Shown here in pieces: positions 49,671 to 62,735 of a stretch of DNA of 64,000 nt. Position 1 is the first letter of the stretch; the number at the start of each line of letters is the position of its first letter. This stretch comes from Oxyruncus cristatus (Eukaryota > Chordata > Aves > Passeriformes > Cotingidae): assembly GCA_013399855.1 (NCBI GenBank), contig VXAY01004345.1:678365-742364 (forward strand), in the 5' to 3' direction. Made by a program: the position numbers and the translations under genes. The notes under the pieces were generated by a model that was not told where the DNA came from, searched no databases, and saw nothing but the letters and a program-made list of their open reading frames with translations.

Positions 49671-51949
49671 CCATCCCAACACCCCCACCCAGCTTCCTGA
49701 ACCATGTCAACAGCACACAGGGGCTAATAATGTAGTTATTTTCTGCATAATAAAGAACTCCTTTTAATGAATAAAATATTTGGAGTGCACTTGACAGGAT
49801 AAAGAACTGATAATTACAATAATTTGTAGTATGGAGTAGGGCTAATGAGGACATCTTTTCTTGAGGAGAAATGAAATAGAGGGCCATTCATTTACAGGAG
49901 AATTGTTTTTTCATCTTACTGCTGTTTTCCTTAATTCCCTCTGCTGTTTTTCATGCTGCCTTGAGCTCCCTGGCTCATGCTGGGCTCCCATAAGCTCCCT
50001 CTTCAGCAACGTTTTTCGAGTGCTTTGTTGCAGTAGAATTTAAGGCTCCCTGCCCATCTTCCAAACGACTGCTAAAGAGGCTTTGGCTTTTCCTTTTTGG
50101 AAGCACAGTAATGAAAAATACATTAACTTTTAATTAAGAAGACACCTTGCACAGCTGCCATTCCTGGATGAACCATATGAGGCCAGGAGATGACTTTTTT
50201 ATGTTAAAGCATGTAATTAGCACAGATCACTTTAACAACACAAACACACTCCTTTTTAGAGTGTTTCTATGGAGCATATTTAAGAGCATCTTATTACCAG
50301 TACATTTGAGGGACTCTTATTAACATCTAAAAGCCTTTCTACTACTACAGAATTAGTTTGTGTGGTTTCAGTTATTGCTTTGTTGTTATCCATAGAAAAG
50401 ATTTCCTTATGCAATCAGGTGTATTGGAGAGGAAACAGGATTCCCTAAGAGGATGGGAGGTTGAGCTTTTTAAAAATCTCTCAAAAAACTCAGAGTCTTC
50501 TACCTAAGTTACAGAGCTTAGACACACTGATACTATTGGTTTATGTGTACAAATTATTCAAGTCACCATAATGATTTTGTGTAGAGCTTCTAGAATAAGT
50601 ATTGAACACTTTTCATTTTATTTTTAAAGATCTTCAGGAGATAAAAGGATTTTTACCATCTGTATAAAACTAAACATAACAAATGGACAATATTCAAAGG
50701 GTGCTTACTTGCAGAACACAAGTTGGAATGGAATTTGGTCCTAAAATCAAGCAGTTTTTTGCTCATTTGGAAATTCTGCAGGATGATGCATGGAAACCAG
50801 CTTTCTACATTCTATACGTCCAACCACTATCAGTCCTTGCTGGCCACAGTTATCAAGTCCTGTCAACCCTGGTACTCCTCTCTGGGGTTTCAGCTGAAGT
50901 AACTCTTCAGCTTATTCCAGCTGGAAAAAAAGAAAAGTTCCTGCCTCCTGTCATCAGAGAGAGATGCCATCAGCAGAGAATGGGACGCTGCCATTTCTCA
51001 CTCAACTTTTACTGGTTCCAGACAGGGCTTTGTAATGATCACCTTTAAGAAAGAACTGGATTAATCATGACTGTATCAGAGGATCAGGAGTAACCTTTAA
51101 TCAGGCAGATGAAAGACACCAAATGTGGTCCAAAATCAAGGTCAGTAAAGGTGGCCAGGACACCACAACCTCTCCCTTGGTGATGGCAGAGCTCAGTGCC
51201 TGATCACCATGTGACTCAGTAATCAGGGCAGTGCCATCTTCCAGCTCCTCTGCCCTGTTCTGGGGGGTGAGAGATCCCTCCCTGTGTGCCAGGGGTTCTC
51301 CCACCTTTCCTGCCTGGCCTGATACTGAGCCTGAAGCACTGAGCACCTCTGCAGACCCAGCAGTCGCCATCCTGATGTTCTCACATTAAATTCCTTACAA
51401 TGCCAGTCCCACGGTGAGAACCTGAAGTCTTACTAATTCCTCTTCTCGTAAAGAAAGTGTCGAGATACTGTTGAAGATTTTCCTGGGTCCCTCCTCCTCT
51501 CCAGTGTATTTTAAGGTGCTAAGCTGGAGTTACACTGCACCTTCACCAGTTCTGCATATTAATACAGCAGGTATTGCTTGTTGTGCTGGTTTATCACGGA
51601 AATCTTTGTCTCTGCTGTCATCTGCAGCCCGCCAAAGGCAATCATAATTTCCCAATGACGACATGTATAATTGAGGTCATTACAGGGAGCAACCTGGAAC
51701 GAACATCTATGGAGAAAACCTCCTTGATGTAGTGCCTCGTGGAGATCATTTACATAGCGAGGTTGGGCACCTGCCTTTGCTCGTGTTTCACTCCCTACAG
51801 ACACAGACCTCACACTTTAAAAAGGGCTTAATATCATTAGTTAGATCTCTTCCCTTTAATCTAAAGAAAATAAACTTTTTAATGCATTGTTGCCACCTTT
51901 AATCATTGTTATAGTTGTTCATGGATATCTTGCCTTGCTAAAGCAGAAT

Positions 51950-52180
51950 ATCACAGAATCATAGAATAGTTTGGGTGGAGAGTTTAAAGCCCATCTCACC
52001 CCACCCCCTGCCATGGGCAGGGACACCTTCCACTACCCCAGGGTGCTCCAAGCCCCGTCCAACCTGGCCTTGGACACTTCCAGGGATGGGGCAGCCACAG
52101 CTGCTCTGGGCAACCTGTGTCAGGGCCTCCCCACCCTCCCAGGGAGGAATTTCTTCCTAATATCTAATCTCCTCTGGCTC
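51950..52180 (-). mobile_element. CR1 LINE 3' end
   Basis: Reverse-complement CR1 with a complete tip (tatcacagaatcatagaata), the ccatgggcagggacaccttc core, tccaacctggccttggacac, ctgctctgggcaacctgtgt and aatttcttcctaatatctaa. It reaches the end of the ORF2 region. Confidence 0.94.
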
Positions 52181-54099
52181 TATTGCTGAGATCCTGTTTA
52201 TGAGACAAGGCAATGCCTTTTTAATCCTGTAACTCATTCTCAGAGGGGAGAGAACAAACCAAAATGCACCTTGTTTGATGTAATGGGAGAATGACTTTCA
52301 AAGGAAGTCTCCAGCACTGATTCTTGCCCCCAAATTAATGCTCCTGAGCAGAGAGACCTGTTTGTGAACTGAAGCATGGGTAACACAGCCCTAAATACAT
52401 CGTGTTTCTCCAGCAATGGTTCAAGTCAGGGTTGATTTAATGGCATGGAAACTTTAGTGTCTACTTAATTCCCCAAGTCCTGCAGCTGTGTTTATGCACT
52501 GCATTGCATTAGTAAAATCTGTTTATTGCCTCATGGCCATGAAGGTCAGTGGTGATTTTAGCATTTGTTTCAACAGATAAAAGAGTTCTCTAGTTGAACA
52601 CACTCTAAGGTGAGGAACTCACTGAATCAAGAAAATAAAAACAATTAATGGATCATAGTTAAAACCAGGATATACCCTTTTTAATTATTTTTCCCCAATA
52701 AATTTGATGAGATGTATTTGGCTTTGCACAGAGTTTGGAGAAATTTTAGTCCCTCTTAAAGCTGAGCCAACTGCAGCTAATTGATTTTAAAATGACCGTG
52801 TTATACGTGAGGTGTGTGTCTAAACATGCAACTGAAGATGAAGTTCGGCCAGACAAAGAGGGACTCTGGTGCTACTGTTGGGGAGACATTGGGATGAGAT
52901 GTCATCTGGCCAGTCACAGCTGGGAGAGGTTAAAAGCAATGAAAAGCAGTTCACAGCGGGTCAGAATCTGTAAAGCACTGTATAATATGCTTATAAATTA
53001 CTGATATTAGCATTTGATTTAGTTCCTACCCTACTCTATAGGCCAAATAAATGAATTAGTAACAACCTCAGTACACAAATCACCCTGGTTTGCCTTTGTC
53101 CCACTGGCTGTTTTCAGGACTATCTCCAGAGGAAACATTGTCATGCCATCACATTTTGCTGGTTATTAAAGTTCAACAAGCTGGTCTCACCCAGACACTT
53201 CTGCTGTCCTCTCACCTGCCCTGAGACAGGGGAAAGGACCATCCATCACTCAGCCACAAAAGAAAACTCCATTTTCTGAATGCCAACTGAGAATGACAGC
53301 GAAGCCAGTCATGCTACTAAAATTGTTTATGTTATTAATTAACAACATTAGAGCTGTTAATGAACATGATTAAAGTTGTTCACAATTAATGAACCCAGAG
53401 AATTCCTACAGCTCCCACATCACTTCAGAGCAGGTGATTGGGATGAGGTTTCTGGCTTTATAACCTGTGTGAAAAACACCTCCAAGAGCTGGCTCTGCCT
53501 CTGCCACCCTTGGTGTGACATCTCAGGAGCTTGGTGTCCCTCAAAAAGAGGAAGGATTGTAAGCTTAATTAACGTGAACAACAAAGTGATTTCTAAAGCT
53601 CAGTAGAAATGTTCATAACTCAGCCTTATTTTGTAACTGCAATAATTCAGGTTCTTGATGTAATTTATAAATCCTCAGGACCTCGTGTGTGCCACTTCAG
53701 GAAGCATTTAATTGTAAATTCTCCACTAAATTAGTAATGCTGGTTTTTAAGTCATAAAAAGGCATAATTATATTTCTAGAAGAATTTAGTACCTCAAGGC
53801 CTCTTCTGTCATTACTCGTGATGGCCACAGGTTATGACTCCCCGAGGTAGGTCCCAAACCTGTGTTGTTGTGGAACTCAAACTAAATGTGTGCAAGTCAC
53901 CCACGAGACTCAGCCCTGGTGTGGTGCTGTAGGACAAGACCCCGTCTCTCATCCCTGTCAAGCTGAGCAGCTCTTTTAGTCCATGTGACCACGACTTAGA
54001 GTAAATGTAAGAGAAAGGCAGATACTGAAATAATGAAATATTATGACACCTTTTACTTCTCTTCAGCAACTGTGTCCATAAAATACCACCAATGACATA

Positions 54100-54192
54100 T
54101 CATAGAATGGTTTGGGCTGGAATAGACATTCCAAGATCATCCTGTCCAACCCCCTGCCGGGGCAGGGACACCTTCCACTGGACCAGGCTGAT
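54100..54192 (-). mobile_element. CR1 LINE 3' tip
   Basis: Reverse-complement CR1 tip: tcatagaatggtttgggctg, aagatcatcctgtccaaccc, gcagggacaccttccactgg. It breaks off after gaccaggctg. Confidence 0.88.
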
Positions 54193-55287
54193 TATTTAGA
54201 TAATGAGAATGTGCAAAATAAAACAAAGCACAACTTGAAGGGGGCAGGGGGAGGAATCTCACATCAGACTTTAGTCCAGCTTCTCACTGAGAGGGATTAA
54301 GACTTCCCATATAGACCACACTGTCCTTGCTCCTATGAAACACCTGCGTGTTCCCCTCTGGAAGAGTGCAGAAATGCCCCAGGGGAGGATGAGCAGCATT
54401 TCCAGCAGCTGGATTGGAGAGCAGCCAAGGATTTATTCAGATCTCCTGAACTGCAGAGATCTGGAGGCTGGAACCTCCCTGAGACAGTGTCTCAATCCCC
54501 TCCTGGGCCCTGGGTCACCCTGCCTGCCTCGGGGATCTGCTCCCAAGAAAAGGCAGCTCTCACCCTGACTACAGAGCAACTTCAGGTGAGTAATTCCAGC
54601 AGAGCCACCTGCACTGGAAATGTCACGTCTGGAGAGGCACACTGTTCAAGCAGCTGCTGAGTTATCTAAATTATACACAAAGTCCTTCCAAAAATCACAC
54701 ACATTAAAGTCCAGCTCTCCCAGGTGAATTTCTATCAAGCACTTTCACATAGCTAATAAATTTGCTAAAAATCATTTCTATTGACTTTTAACCAAACACA
54801 GCTGCTTTAAGTACTTTATCCTAAAGATCAATTTGTTTTCCTTTTTTTTTTTCCTAAAGAAAGCAAGCAACACACTTCCCATCACAAAATCCCATCACTG
54901 TCCTCCTGTTACTAATCACAGGGAGAACATTGAGTTTGTGCAGGAAGGGATAATTCATTCATTCTTGAAAGTACATGAATAAATATAAGTTGTTCAGTGC
55001 TTAATTATCTAATCTCCTGAGGGTGGTGATGGATTCATTATGTAAATAGGCATAAGTAGTCTATTTTAGAGAATAGTTTACATAAATGCATTTGTTTTTA
55101 TTTTAAATTCCTATTTCCACAGATTGAGAGCAACGTTGATACAATTAATTCCTGATAAAATATTCCCATGTTGTACCAACAGTGTCCTGCCGAGACTGGA
55201 ACAGCCACACATTTCCCCAGCCAATTTATTAACTTCAAAAGTAAAACTGCTAATGGTCCAACAGGCCCTCAGAATTCCTTCTGGGAG

Positions 55288-55456
55288 TCACAGAATCACA
55301 GAGTGGTTTGGGTTGGAAGGGATCTTAAAGCCCATCCAGTCCCACCCCCTGCCATGGGCAGGGACACCTTCCACTATCCCAGTTGCTCCAACCTGGCCTT
55401 GGACACTTCCAGGGATGGGGCAGCCACAGCTTCTCTGGGCAACCTGTCCATGCCAG
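55288..55456 (-). mobile_element. CR1 LINE 3' end
   Basis: Reverse-complement CR1: cacagaatcacagagtggtt, gggttggaagggatcttaaa, ccatgggcagggacaccttc and cagcttctctgggcaacctg. A short internal deletion (the ccaagcccc block) is visible at about 55390. A 26-bp tandem duplication follows it. Confidence 0.94.
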
Positions 55457-55464
55457 TTTGACAT

Positions 55465-55516
55465 GATACTCAAAAGATTTTTTTTCTTAAGATACTCAAA
55501 AGTCTCTTTTTCTTAA
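55465..55516. repeat. 26-bp tandem duplication
   Basis: Two copies of a 26-base unit starting gatactcaaaag and ending ttttcttaa lie at 55465-55490 and 55491-55516, differing at a few bases in the T-run. The array starts 8 bases after the CR1 fragment. Confidence 0.9.
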
Positions 55517-56682
55517 GAACATCCAAATCACACTGGAGGTCCTCCTCTGCCTCTCTCCAAATAATGATGGGAGAGCAGTTTTTCACTGACCACGCCAAAA
55601 AATAAAGAACATTATGGGTTTTTGAGGACAGATGTGAGGCGTTGCAGCTGCTCTCTGAGTTTCACACTCTCTGTCCTATCTGCAACTGTAAGGTATAATT
55701 GGCATCAGTTGTTTCACTGCCACAAAAGTTGTCTCCTCTGAAAGGTTTATTTCAGCATTTGCAGGAGTTAAAAAGTTTTTCTCAGTCCAGAAATTCCTCA
55801 GCTTTGAGACTGAGAACACTTGGCAAGGGCAGGTTCTTCCAAATCAACAAGACTTTTAACAACAGCCACTATCTGTATTTAAATTATGGTATTTCAGAGT
55901 TTCAGAACCAAAAAACCACAAGAAACCACTAAACTTATTTTTGTAACTCTTCTCAGTTACAACAGCTGAACTGATTTATACCTGATTTAAGACAGAAAAA
56001 GATAGCTTCTGGTGGAGGATGTGGCATGCCAAGTTTCTCCCTGGAGTGAATTTTTATGGATGCTCCATAAACCTCTAGGGTTTATCATGGAAATACTGTC
56101 AGAACATTAAGTTCAGCATGACTTGTGGGAACTACTAAAATGTGGACATAAATTACTTCAGAAACAGAGACAAGTCAGGCCATGGGATATTTGGGGTTCA
56201 AGAAGCATTCACACATAGTTTGAAACCCCTGAGTCATCAAAAGTGGCTGCACTGAACTGCTCCAATATTCCCCTCTGTCCATTTTCCTGAGTTCCTGGCC
56301 AGCACCATCAGGGAATGTGATACACTGAAAAACAGCTGAACCAGGAAACAGGGAGACTAGAAAAAAAACCCTGTGTTCCTTCTCAACCTCGATTAAAGCT
56401 TTGTAAAAAAACCCCAAGCATTTATAGGTGTATCTATTTCTTTCATTTACTGAGCTCATAAACAACCAAATCAATGAGAGCACACCTTTGGAGTTGTAAA
56501 TAAGCATTAGTGATGTTTTCATGGAGCTTTCACTGCTTTCCATGGATCACTGCAAATTTAGCTGCGGTGACTGTATGGATTTTGCATCTTTCCCGACTGT
56601 AGCTATGCTCAGGATGCTCAATAAATGCAAGGATTCTGCTTTCCTCTGCTCATCATCCCAAGACAGAACCTGAGATACCTCA

Positions 56683-56800
56683 GCTTGGATGGGACTTGGA
56701 GCAACCTGGTGTAGTGGAAGGTGTCCCTGCATGTGGAATGGGGGTCGGATATGGAGGATCTCCGAGGTCCCTTCCAACCCAAACCATTCTGTGACTGATG
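56683..56800 (+). mobile_element. CR1 LINE 3' tip
   Basis: Sense CR1: cttggatgggacttggagca, acctggtgtagtggaaggtg, tccctgcatgtggaatgggg, ggtcccttccaacccaaacc and attctgtgactga. The usual cccatggcagg core is mutated to gcatgtggaat. Confidence 0.85.
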
Positions 56801-58739
56801 CATTTCTTCCCATCCCAAGGTGCTGCCAGTCCTGCCTTGGGAAGTGAGGCTTTGGCCCAGTTCAATGTGAGCTGCAGTGATGTACAGACCCGAGACGGCA
56901 CAGACTGGTGGGGACCCTGCAAGGTGACAGCAAGGTTGTTCTGCAGCAACGTTCCTCCAGATTACATCTTGCATTTTCAAAATACATTAGGTGATAAAAA
57001 CTCGGGCATCAGCACTCTCACCGTGTCCTTCCCCTATTCAGAACTGCCTGCCTCAAGTTTAGGAGAAAGGAATGTGCAGATGAACAGCAGCAAGTTGTGA
57101 AGAATCAGGTAATTCAACACTGTTTCTTTCTGGTGCAGGGAAAGCACAGAGCAAAGAAAACCCCTGCTATCAACACATGGTTTGTTGTGGGCAGCTTTTG
57201 TCCTGGTTGAACCTTTCCCCTGCAGATAAGAGCCTTTAACTGGGCAGGCAGCTGGGATTTTGAAACAAATTTGGAATCAGGATGGACAACAAAAGGTTTG
57301 GAAGGGTCCAGCGCTGAAGGGATCAAGTACAGCCACCAAGGTGGCTTTTCCAGTGGAGCTGAAACCTGTGCAGAGAGCTCCAGGGATAGTGTCAAGCCAT
57401 GGTGATGGCAGAAGAAGCAGATTTAAGTCCTTGCCCAGACAGTGACCTCTGCTCTGCCTCAGTTTCCCCCATGGGAAGGAATTCCTAGGCCATTCTGGGA
57501 ATAACGTATTTGAAAACATTTCTTGGACCCATGGAAATAGGGGTCACACAAATACCCCCAAGCATGTTGTGTTGTTGGATTTCTCATTAAAGCCCCTCTG
57601 AGGTTCCCAGATAAAATCCACATATAAAACTGACATTTAATTACATAAAAATACTTTGAAGCTGAGATTTGCAGCTTCTGCTGTGAGAAACTTAAATTCC
57701 AGTAATACAAGAATGATAAATGCTGCATCCTTGAAAGTAACAGGAAAAACAAATCACCCAGACTACCATATTAAAAAGCATATTGAAAAGCAAGATATGC
57801 TGGCAGAACCCAACGTGGCCAGTTGTACTCTGTGTACAGACTAACAGCTGCATCTCCAAACTTTTACATCTGCAGAGCAAAATGATTTATAGAAGCTGTT
57901 CTTTATCATTCAGGCTTATAAGTCTTATGTCACATAAAACCCCCTGGCACCAGAAGAACGTTCTGATTGCAGGAGAGAGCAGTGACAGCCTCCATCACCT
58001 GGGTAGCGCAGTGCTCTTCTAATTCTGCCAGCACTTATTCAGAGAGCAGCCATTCAACAATTTTGTTTTCCTTATCTTATATCCTCAACCTTATTTTCAG
58101 CTATTCAAATCCAGCTCTGAAGGCAGAAATGATTCATTGCTCCCTGGGTTTTTCTGTAACACTCCTCACCATTAAATCCGCTTTGGAAACGCTCGTGAGC
58201 ACCTTTGACATGTTTGCTTTCACTGAGTTATGTGGCCTCAGAGAGGGATTGTTTCACACAGGGGACTTTTTAGCCCTTCTCCCTCGTTTCTGCTCAGCCT
58301 GCTCCCAGCTCTGACCTGGCCAAGACCTCCTGCCCCTGCCTTCAGCCACCCCACTGATTGTGACTGTGACTGACAGCCCCGACCAGTCATCCCATGGAGA
58401 GCTGGTCCCCACTTCCCTTCCCTGCAGCCACAGCTCTTCCATCACCTCAGGATCTGCCATCTGCCCCCTTCACACCTCCCAGGGCCAGCAGAGACTGACA
58501 GGACAATGCATGATCCTGCTCCTGCCTCTGCTGCTTCTCACCAAAGGACTTTCTCTGCCAAAACCTGAGAAGCTTCTCTGAATCTGTGCAATCTGCACCT
58601 GAGTTTTGCAACTTAAAACTCAGTCCTGCTTGGGCTGCTCCAACCCCTCCAGCCCTCAGCCCACCTCTGCTCTATGGATCAACAGCCTGCTTCAACATGT
58701 GTTTCATCATCTGTTCCAAGCAACAGTATTTAAAAGCCA

Positions 58740-58935
58740 TAGAGTCATAAAAAAATCACAGAATGGTTGAGGTTGGAATCACAGAATAGTCTGGGTTGGA
58801 AGGGAATTTAAAGACCATCCCATTCCAACCCCCTGCCATGGGCAGGGACACCTTCCACTAGCCAAGGTAGCTCCAGGCCCCATCCAACCTGGCCTTGGAC
58901 ACTTCCAGGGCTGGGGCAGCCACAGCCTCTCTCTA
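58740..58935 (-). mobile_element. CR1 LINE 3' end with duplicated tip
   Basis: Reverse-complement CR1 with two successive tips: aatcacagaatggttgaggttgga-type sequence, then aatcacagaatagtctgggttgga-type sequence, before the common ccatgggcagggacaccttc core and tccaacctggccttggacac. It is truncated at the cagcctctct block. Confidence 0.92.
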
Positions 58936-61900
58936 ATGGGCACATTTCCATCCCTTCCCCCTGTGAAAATGGTCTTCTAATTTTTTACTATTTTTTAATT
59001 GTTCCCTTCTCAATTGCCCCCAACTACATCTCATTATTTCTTTGTATGTGACATTAAATGTCTCTGTGCAACCCACCAGCTCGTCCCTACAGAGGCAATT
59101 ACAGACCACAGCACTGAGATTTCTCTTGTACTAACAGAATACAATCTTAGCTCTCCCAATCTTGGTGATGGCTGTTAATATTGACTTTTTAGGCTGCCTG
59201 CAGTAGGTACATGCCTTGTTTACATTTAATGATCACAAATTAAAATCAGCTCAATGAACTGAACATTTGAGGAATGCACAGTGCACTGTATATAATGAAT
59301 TACTGCTGATTAAGTCTATAACTTAAATACAAACACAATCTTTGAACATATATTTTATTTACAACAGCCCAGAAACCTAGTGGGCCAAACAAAAGCTTGT
59401 TTAATGTTAAGTTATTTGCCAGTATAGCCACCATATGCCAAATACAACGAATAACAATATTCATCACATCAAGAGTCTGGGGATAGTTTCTTTTTAAGAT
59501 CTTTAGCACAGCACTCATCACAAATATTGTCAACCAGATGCTCCGTTTTTCCAAGGAACAACTCAGTCTTAATGTGAAGTAAAGCCCAGAAATTCTCTCC
59601 GAATCCATGCCCACGTGCACATCACAACCACCATATCTCAGAAAGGGTTAAATGGTGACCCTCCTCCTGCTGGTTCCTCCCTGAACACGAGCCTTCCTAC
59701 AGCCAGACCTTCCTCCACCTCTAGTTTATGCACAGACACAGAAACAACATCCACAATACGTTGATTTACTCACCAAAGGGCAGATACAAATTAGTAAATC
59801 ATAAAGAGCCACTGTCTCGCACAGAACATCAGCACTGATGGCTCAATTGCTTTTGCTGTTATCTTACCTCAATAATACCTTGGTCATAAGAAACCACAGA
59901 AATCAACATTAAAGTGCAGCTATTGCTCCTGATGGCAACCCCAAAGTTAAAACTTTCCGAGGCAAAACCTGCAGCCAATACAATTATAGTGTAGATGCCA
60001 GTATTTATTACCCATTGTGTAAATCATGGCTTTGCTAATGAAGTGATTCTCACAAACGTAACATGACATTCATTCAGTGAGATATAACACATACCTGCAG
60101 GGCACGCCGTGAAGAGCCTTCTGCTGTACTGTAATTGATGTGGAGTCCTTTGTGGCTTATATCCCTTCAAAGTAATCTTAAATCCTACATTTTTAATTGG
60201 CTCAACCGTGTCATTATTAATTTGGATAAACAATTAATGGTAATTTATGGAGCCATTCTTTCGTTAGTCCCAGTGCTGTTGCAGTGCCCCACATGACGCC
60301 TGACAAGGTTTGGGTTTTACATGTGAGACACACACAGCAAAAGGGCCCAGCCATGATCAGGGCTTCACAGGGCAAAGCTGTGTTCAAACATGTACTGAAA
60401 ATATATCAGAAACACGGTTCATGCTCTAGAGAGCTGCAGTGGAAATGTGCACCAAGCCAGAAGATAGCATGGGAAAGCAAGGCACAGTTGTGCTGAGCAG
60501 AGCACACCTCATCTCCCCGCTTGTGAACTGCGCTGCCAACCCCCCCAAAAATGTCGTAAATCATTGTGGGAAGAATTCTTCATATCTTCTCCCTGAATTC
60601 TGCCTTTGGGTCATTTCACCACAGTGACCCACGCAGCTGTAAGTATTTGGGATTTCTCTGGGCAAGGATGTCAAGGTTAACAACATGAGTGAATGTTTCT
60701 GGCAGTGGTTAATCCCAGGTGGAGGGGATTTAAGAAGCATTAGGTAATTATGCTGTTTAAACAGGTGACATGACTATTCTTTCATTTGTCTTACACCTGT
60801 GCTTCACCTTTTGCCAAAACTCTAATTTCTCTCTTTTCTACTATTTTCTCCCTTTCCCTCACTAAGGGTGTATTGAGCAAGGCAGCAAAATGCCAACGTG
60901 TGGAATTGAGAAGATTGCCTCTGATCCTATAAAAAGGGCATCCCATAAGTGAAAATGCCTCCAAGTAGCGCCAAAAGCTGAGAGACACCATTCTTTAGTC
61001 CCGGTCAGACCAAGGAGGGTGTAATTTTCCACCCCCATTTCATTCCAAGCAGGGGATGACAGGGCTCAAGGCTGCCACGGGCCAGGCAAACCTCACCTCC
61101 AACCATGGGCAGGATGAACTTTGCAGGAAAAATCCCTGAGACTTTCTGCAGAGCAGTGCCTGGATTACACAGGCTCAGAGCACAGCAGGGCTGTGTTAAT
61201 AAACCCCTCCACACAGGCTGGGCTGAAGTGTAGGAGCAGGTCCTGCACAAGGACTCCTGAGAACAAGGAGCATTAGTGGTACCCCAAGGTGTGCACCAAG
61301 GGCTGATTTCCACGGGCATCCCTGTTCTTTGCCCCATGTCAAAGCTATGTCTGTAATTTTAAATCCCCCTACCAAAGACATGACTGTCCCACTGCACTTC
61401 ATTGCACTGCAAATCATCGATGTTCAGTATAAATCAAGAGCAAGGCAGATATAGGAAACATCAAGGATGAAGTGCCAAAGTCAGGGACACACTGTGAAGA
61501 AAGCTCTTAATGATTCAGAGTAATATATTTCAGATGTTTGAGCAAACAAAGCATTCATAAACTGCAGCAGAACTGCTCCTTTCAGCCTGAATGGAGCCTT
61601 TATTCTCAAGCTACAGATAATAGAGATTGAAGGAAGGAGAAAAGCCAAGGACACTAAACGAGGTACAGCAGTGCTCCCCCATATTTTGAAGCAGAGAGGC
61701 ACAGAAACATTTTATGATGATCTTTTGTGATGCTGCCTGCTGTGGTGTGGACACTTGATTCATCTATTTTTTCCTACCTTCTTCTCTTGGCAATACCTGA
61801 GGGAATGAACTGCTCATCAAAATTCATGTTCCACGTTGAAGGGGAAAGCATCCTTATCTCCTGCAGGGTTACAGGGGTGGGGAGGGAAAAAGCAAGGAGA

Positions 61901-62649
61901 TCCCCTCTTCCTAATCTCCTATTAATATAGGGCACAAGGGGCCAGCACATCAGCCGTGTACATCCTTGAAGACCACCCCAAGGAGAAGTCTGGCTGTCAC
62001 ACCAGAGCACTGACAGTGCACTAGAGAAAAAGCCTGCACGGGATGGGCTCTTGTGGACCCAGTCTTGGGAAGACTTTAGGTCTGAAGAGGCCTCACTCCA
62101 GGACTCTGTGGATCATACAAATGAAGTTTATGGTTGGCTGCAACTTGCAGTGGGAGACACAAACCTGCATTTGCTCGAGGCACGAACTGCATCAAATGTC
62201 CAGGAACTCAAAAGAGTGTTTCATGACAGAAGAGGATGTGAGTAGTTTCTGTTTGATGAATAACAGAGTGGGAGAAGCTGGCATTGCTCCAGGATGTCAA
62301 GGTTAACAACAGCCCCTCTATTACAAAAAATGCTATGGGTGAATCTTAAATGACTACAGATGGTCAGGTGTTGATTTTGCATGTCCTTTGAAAGACAGTA
62401 CTGTCAGCAAAACAGTGCCTTCTAACCAAATTCTGAAGTTCAATCCTCTGTCAGCAGGAAGAGTGTTGGCTCTCTAACTGACTCATCAAAATATTGTTCT
62501 TTTAGTTTCCTCTAGTGACTTTCCATTTGAGTACTGCTCTGTGGCTGGCTCACCACGACAAGAATATCTGCACAATTCATAGTTTGGTTTCTTTTTTTTT
62601 TTTCTCTCCCCAGTTATATTCCTTTATGGAAAGAACATAAAACTCCTTG

Positions 62650-62735
62650 CTTTACAGATGGTGAGGTGAAGCAGAGACAGACGTTATGTAGCTGCAGTTT
62701 CACAGTGTGTCTGAACCAGAACCAGCCACATGCCT
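62650..62735 (+). mobile_element. Possible MIR-like SINE relic
   Basis: The sequence ctttacagatggtgaggtga, agcagagacagacgttatgt, agctgcagtttcacagtgtg, tctgaaccagaaccag loosely follows the MIR core (ttacagatgaggaaactgag and onward). It is a weak match by eye. Confidence 0.35.

Noticed and set aside
56798..57100. 100-codon plus-strand open frame near a CR1 tip
   Set aside because: It has no recognisable domain, starts inside or at the edge of a CR1 fragment, and has no splice or promoter support.
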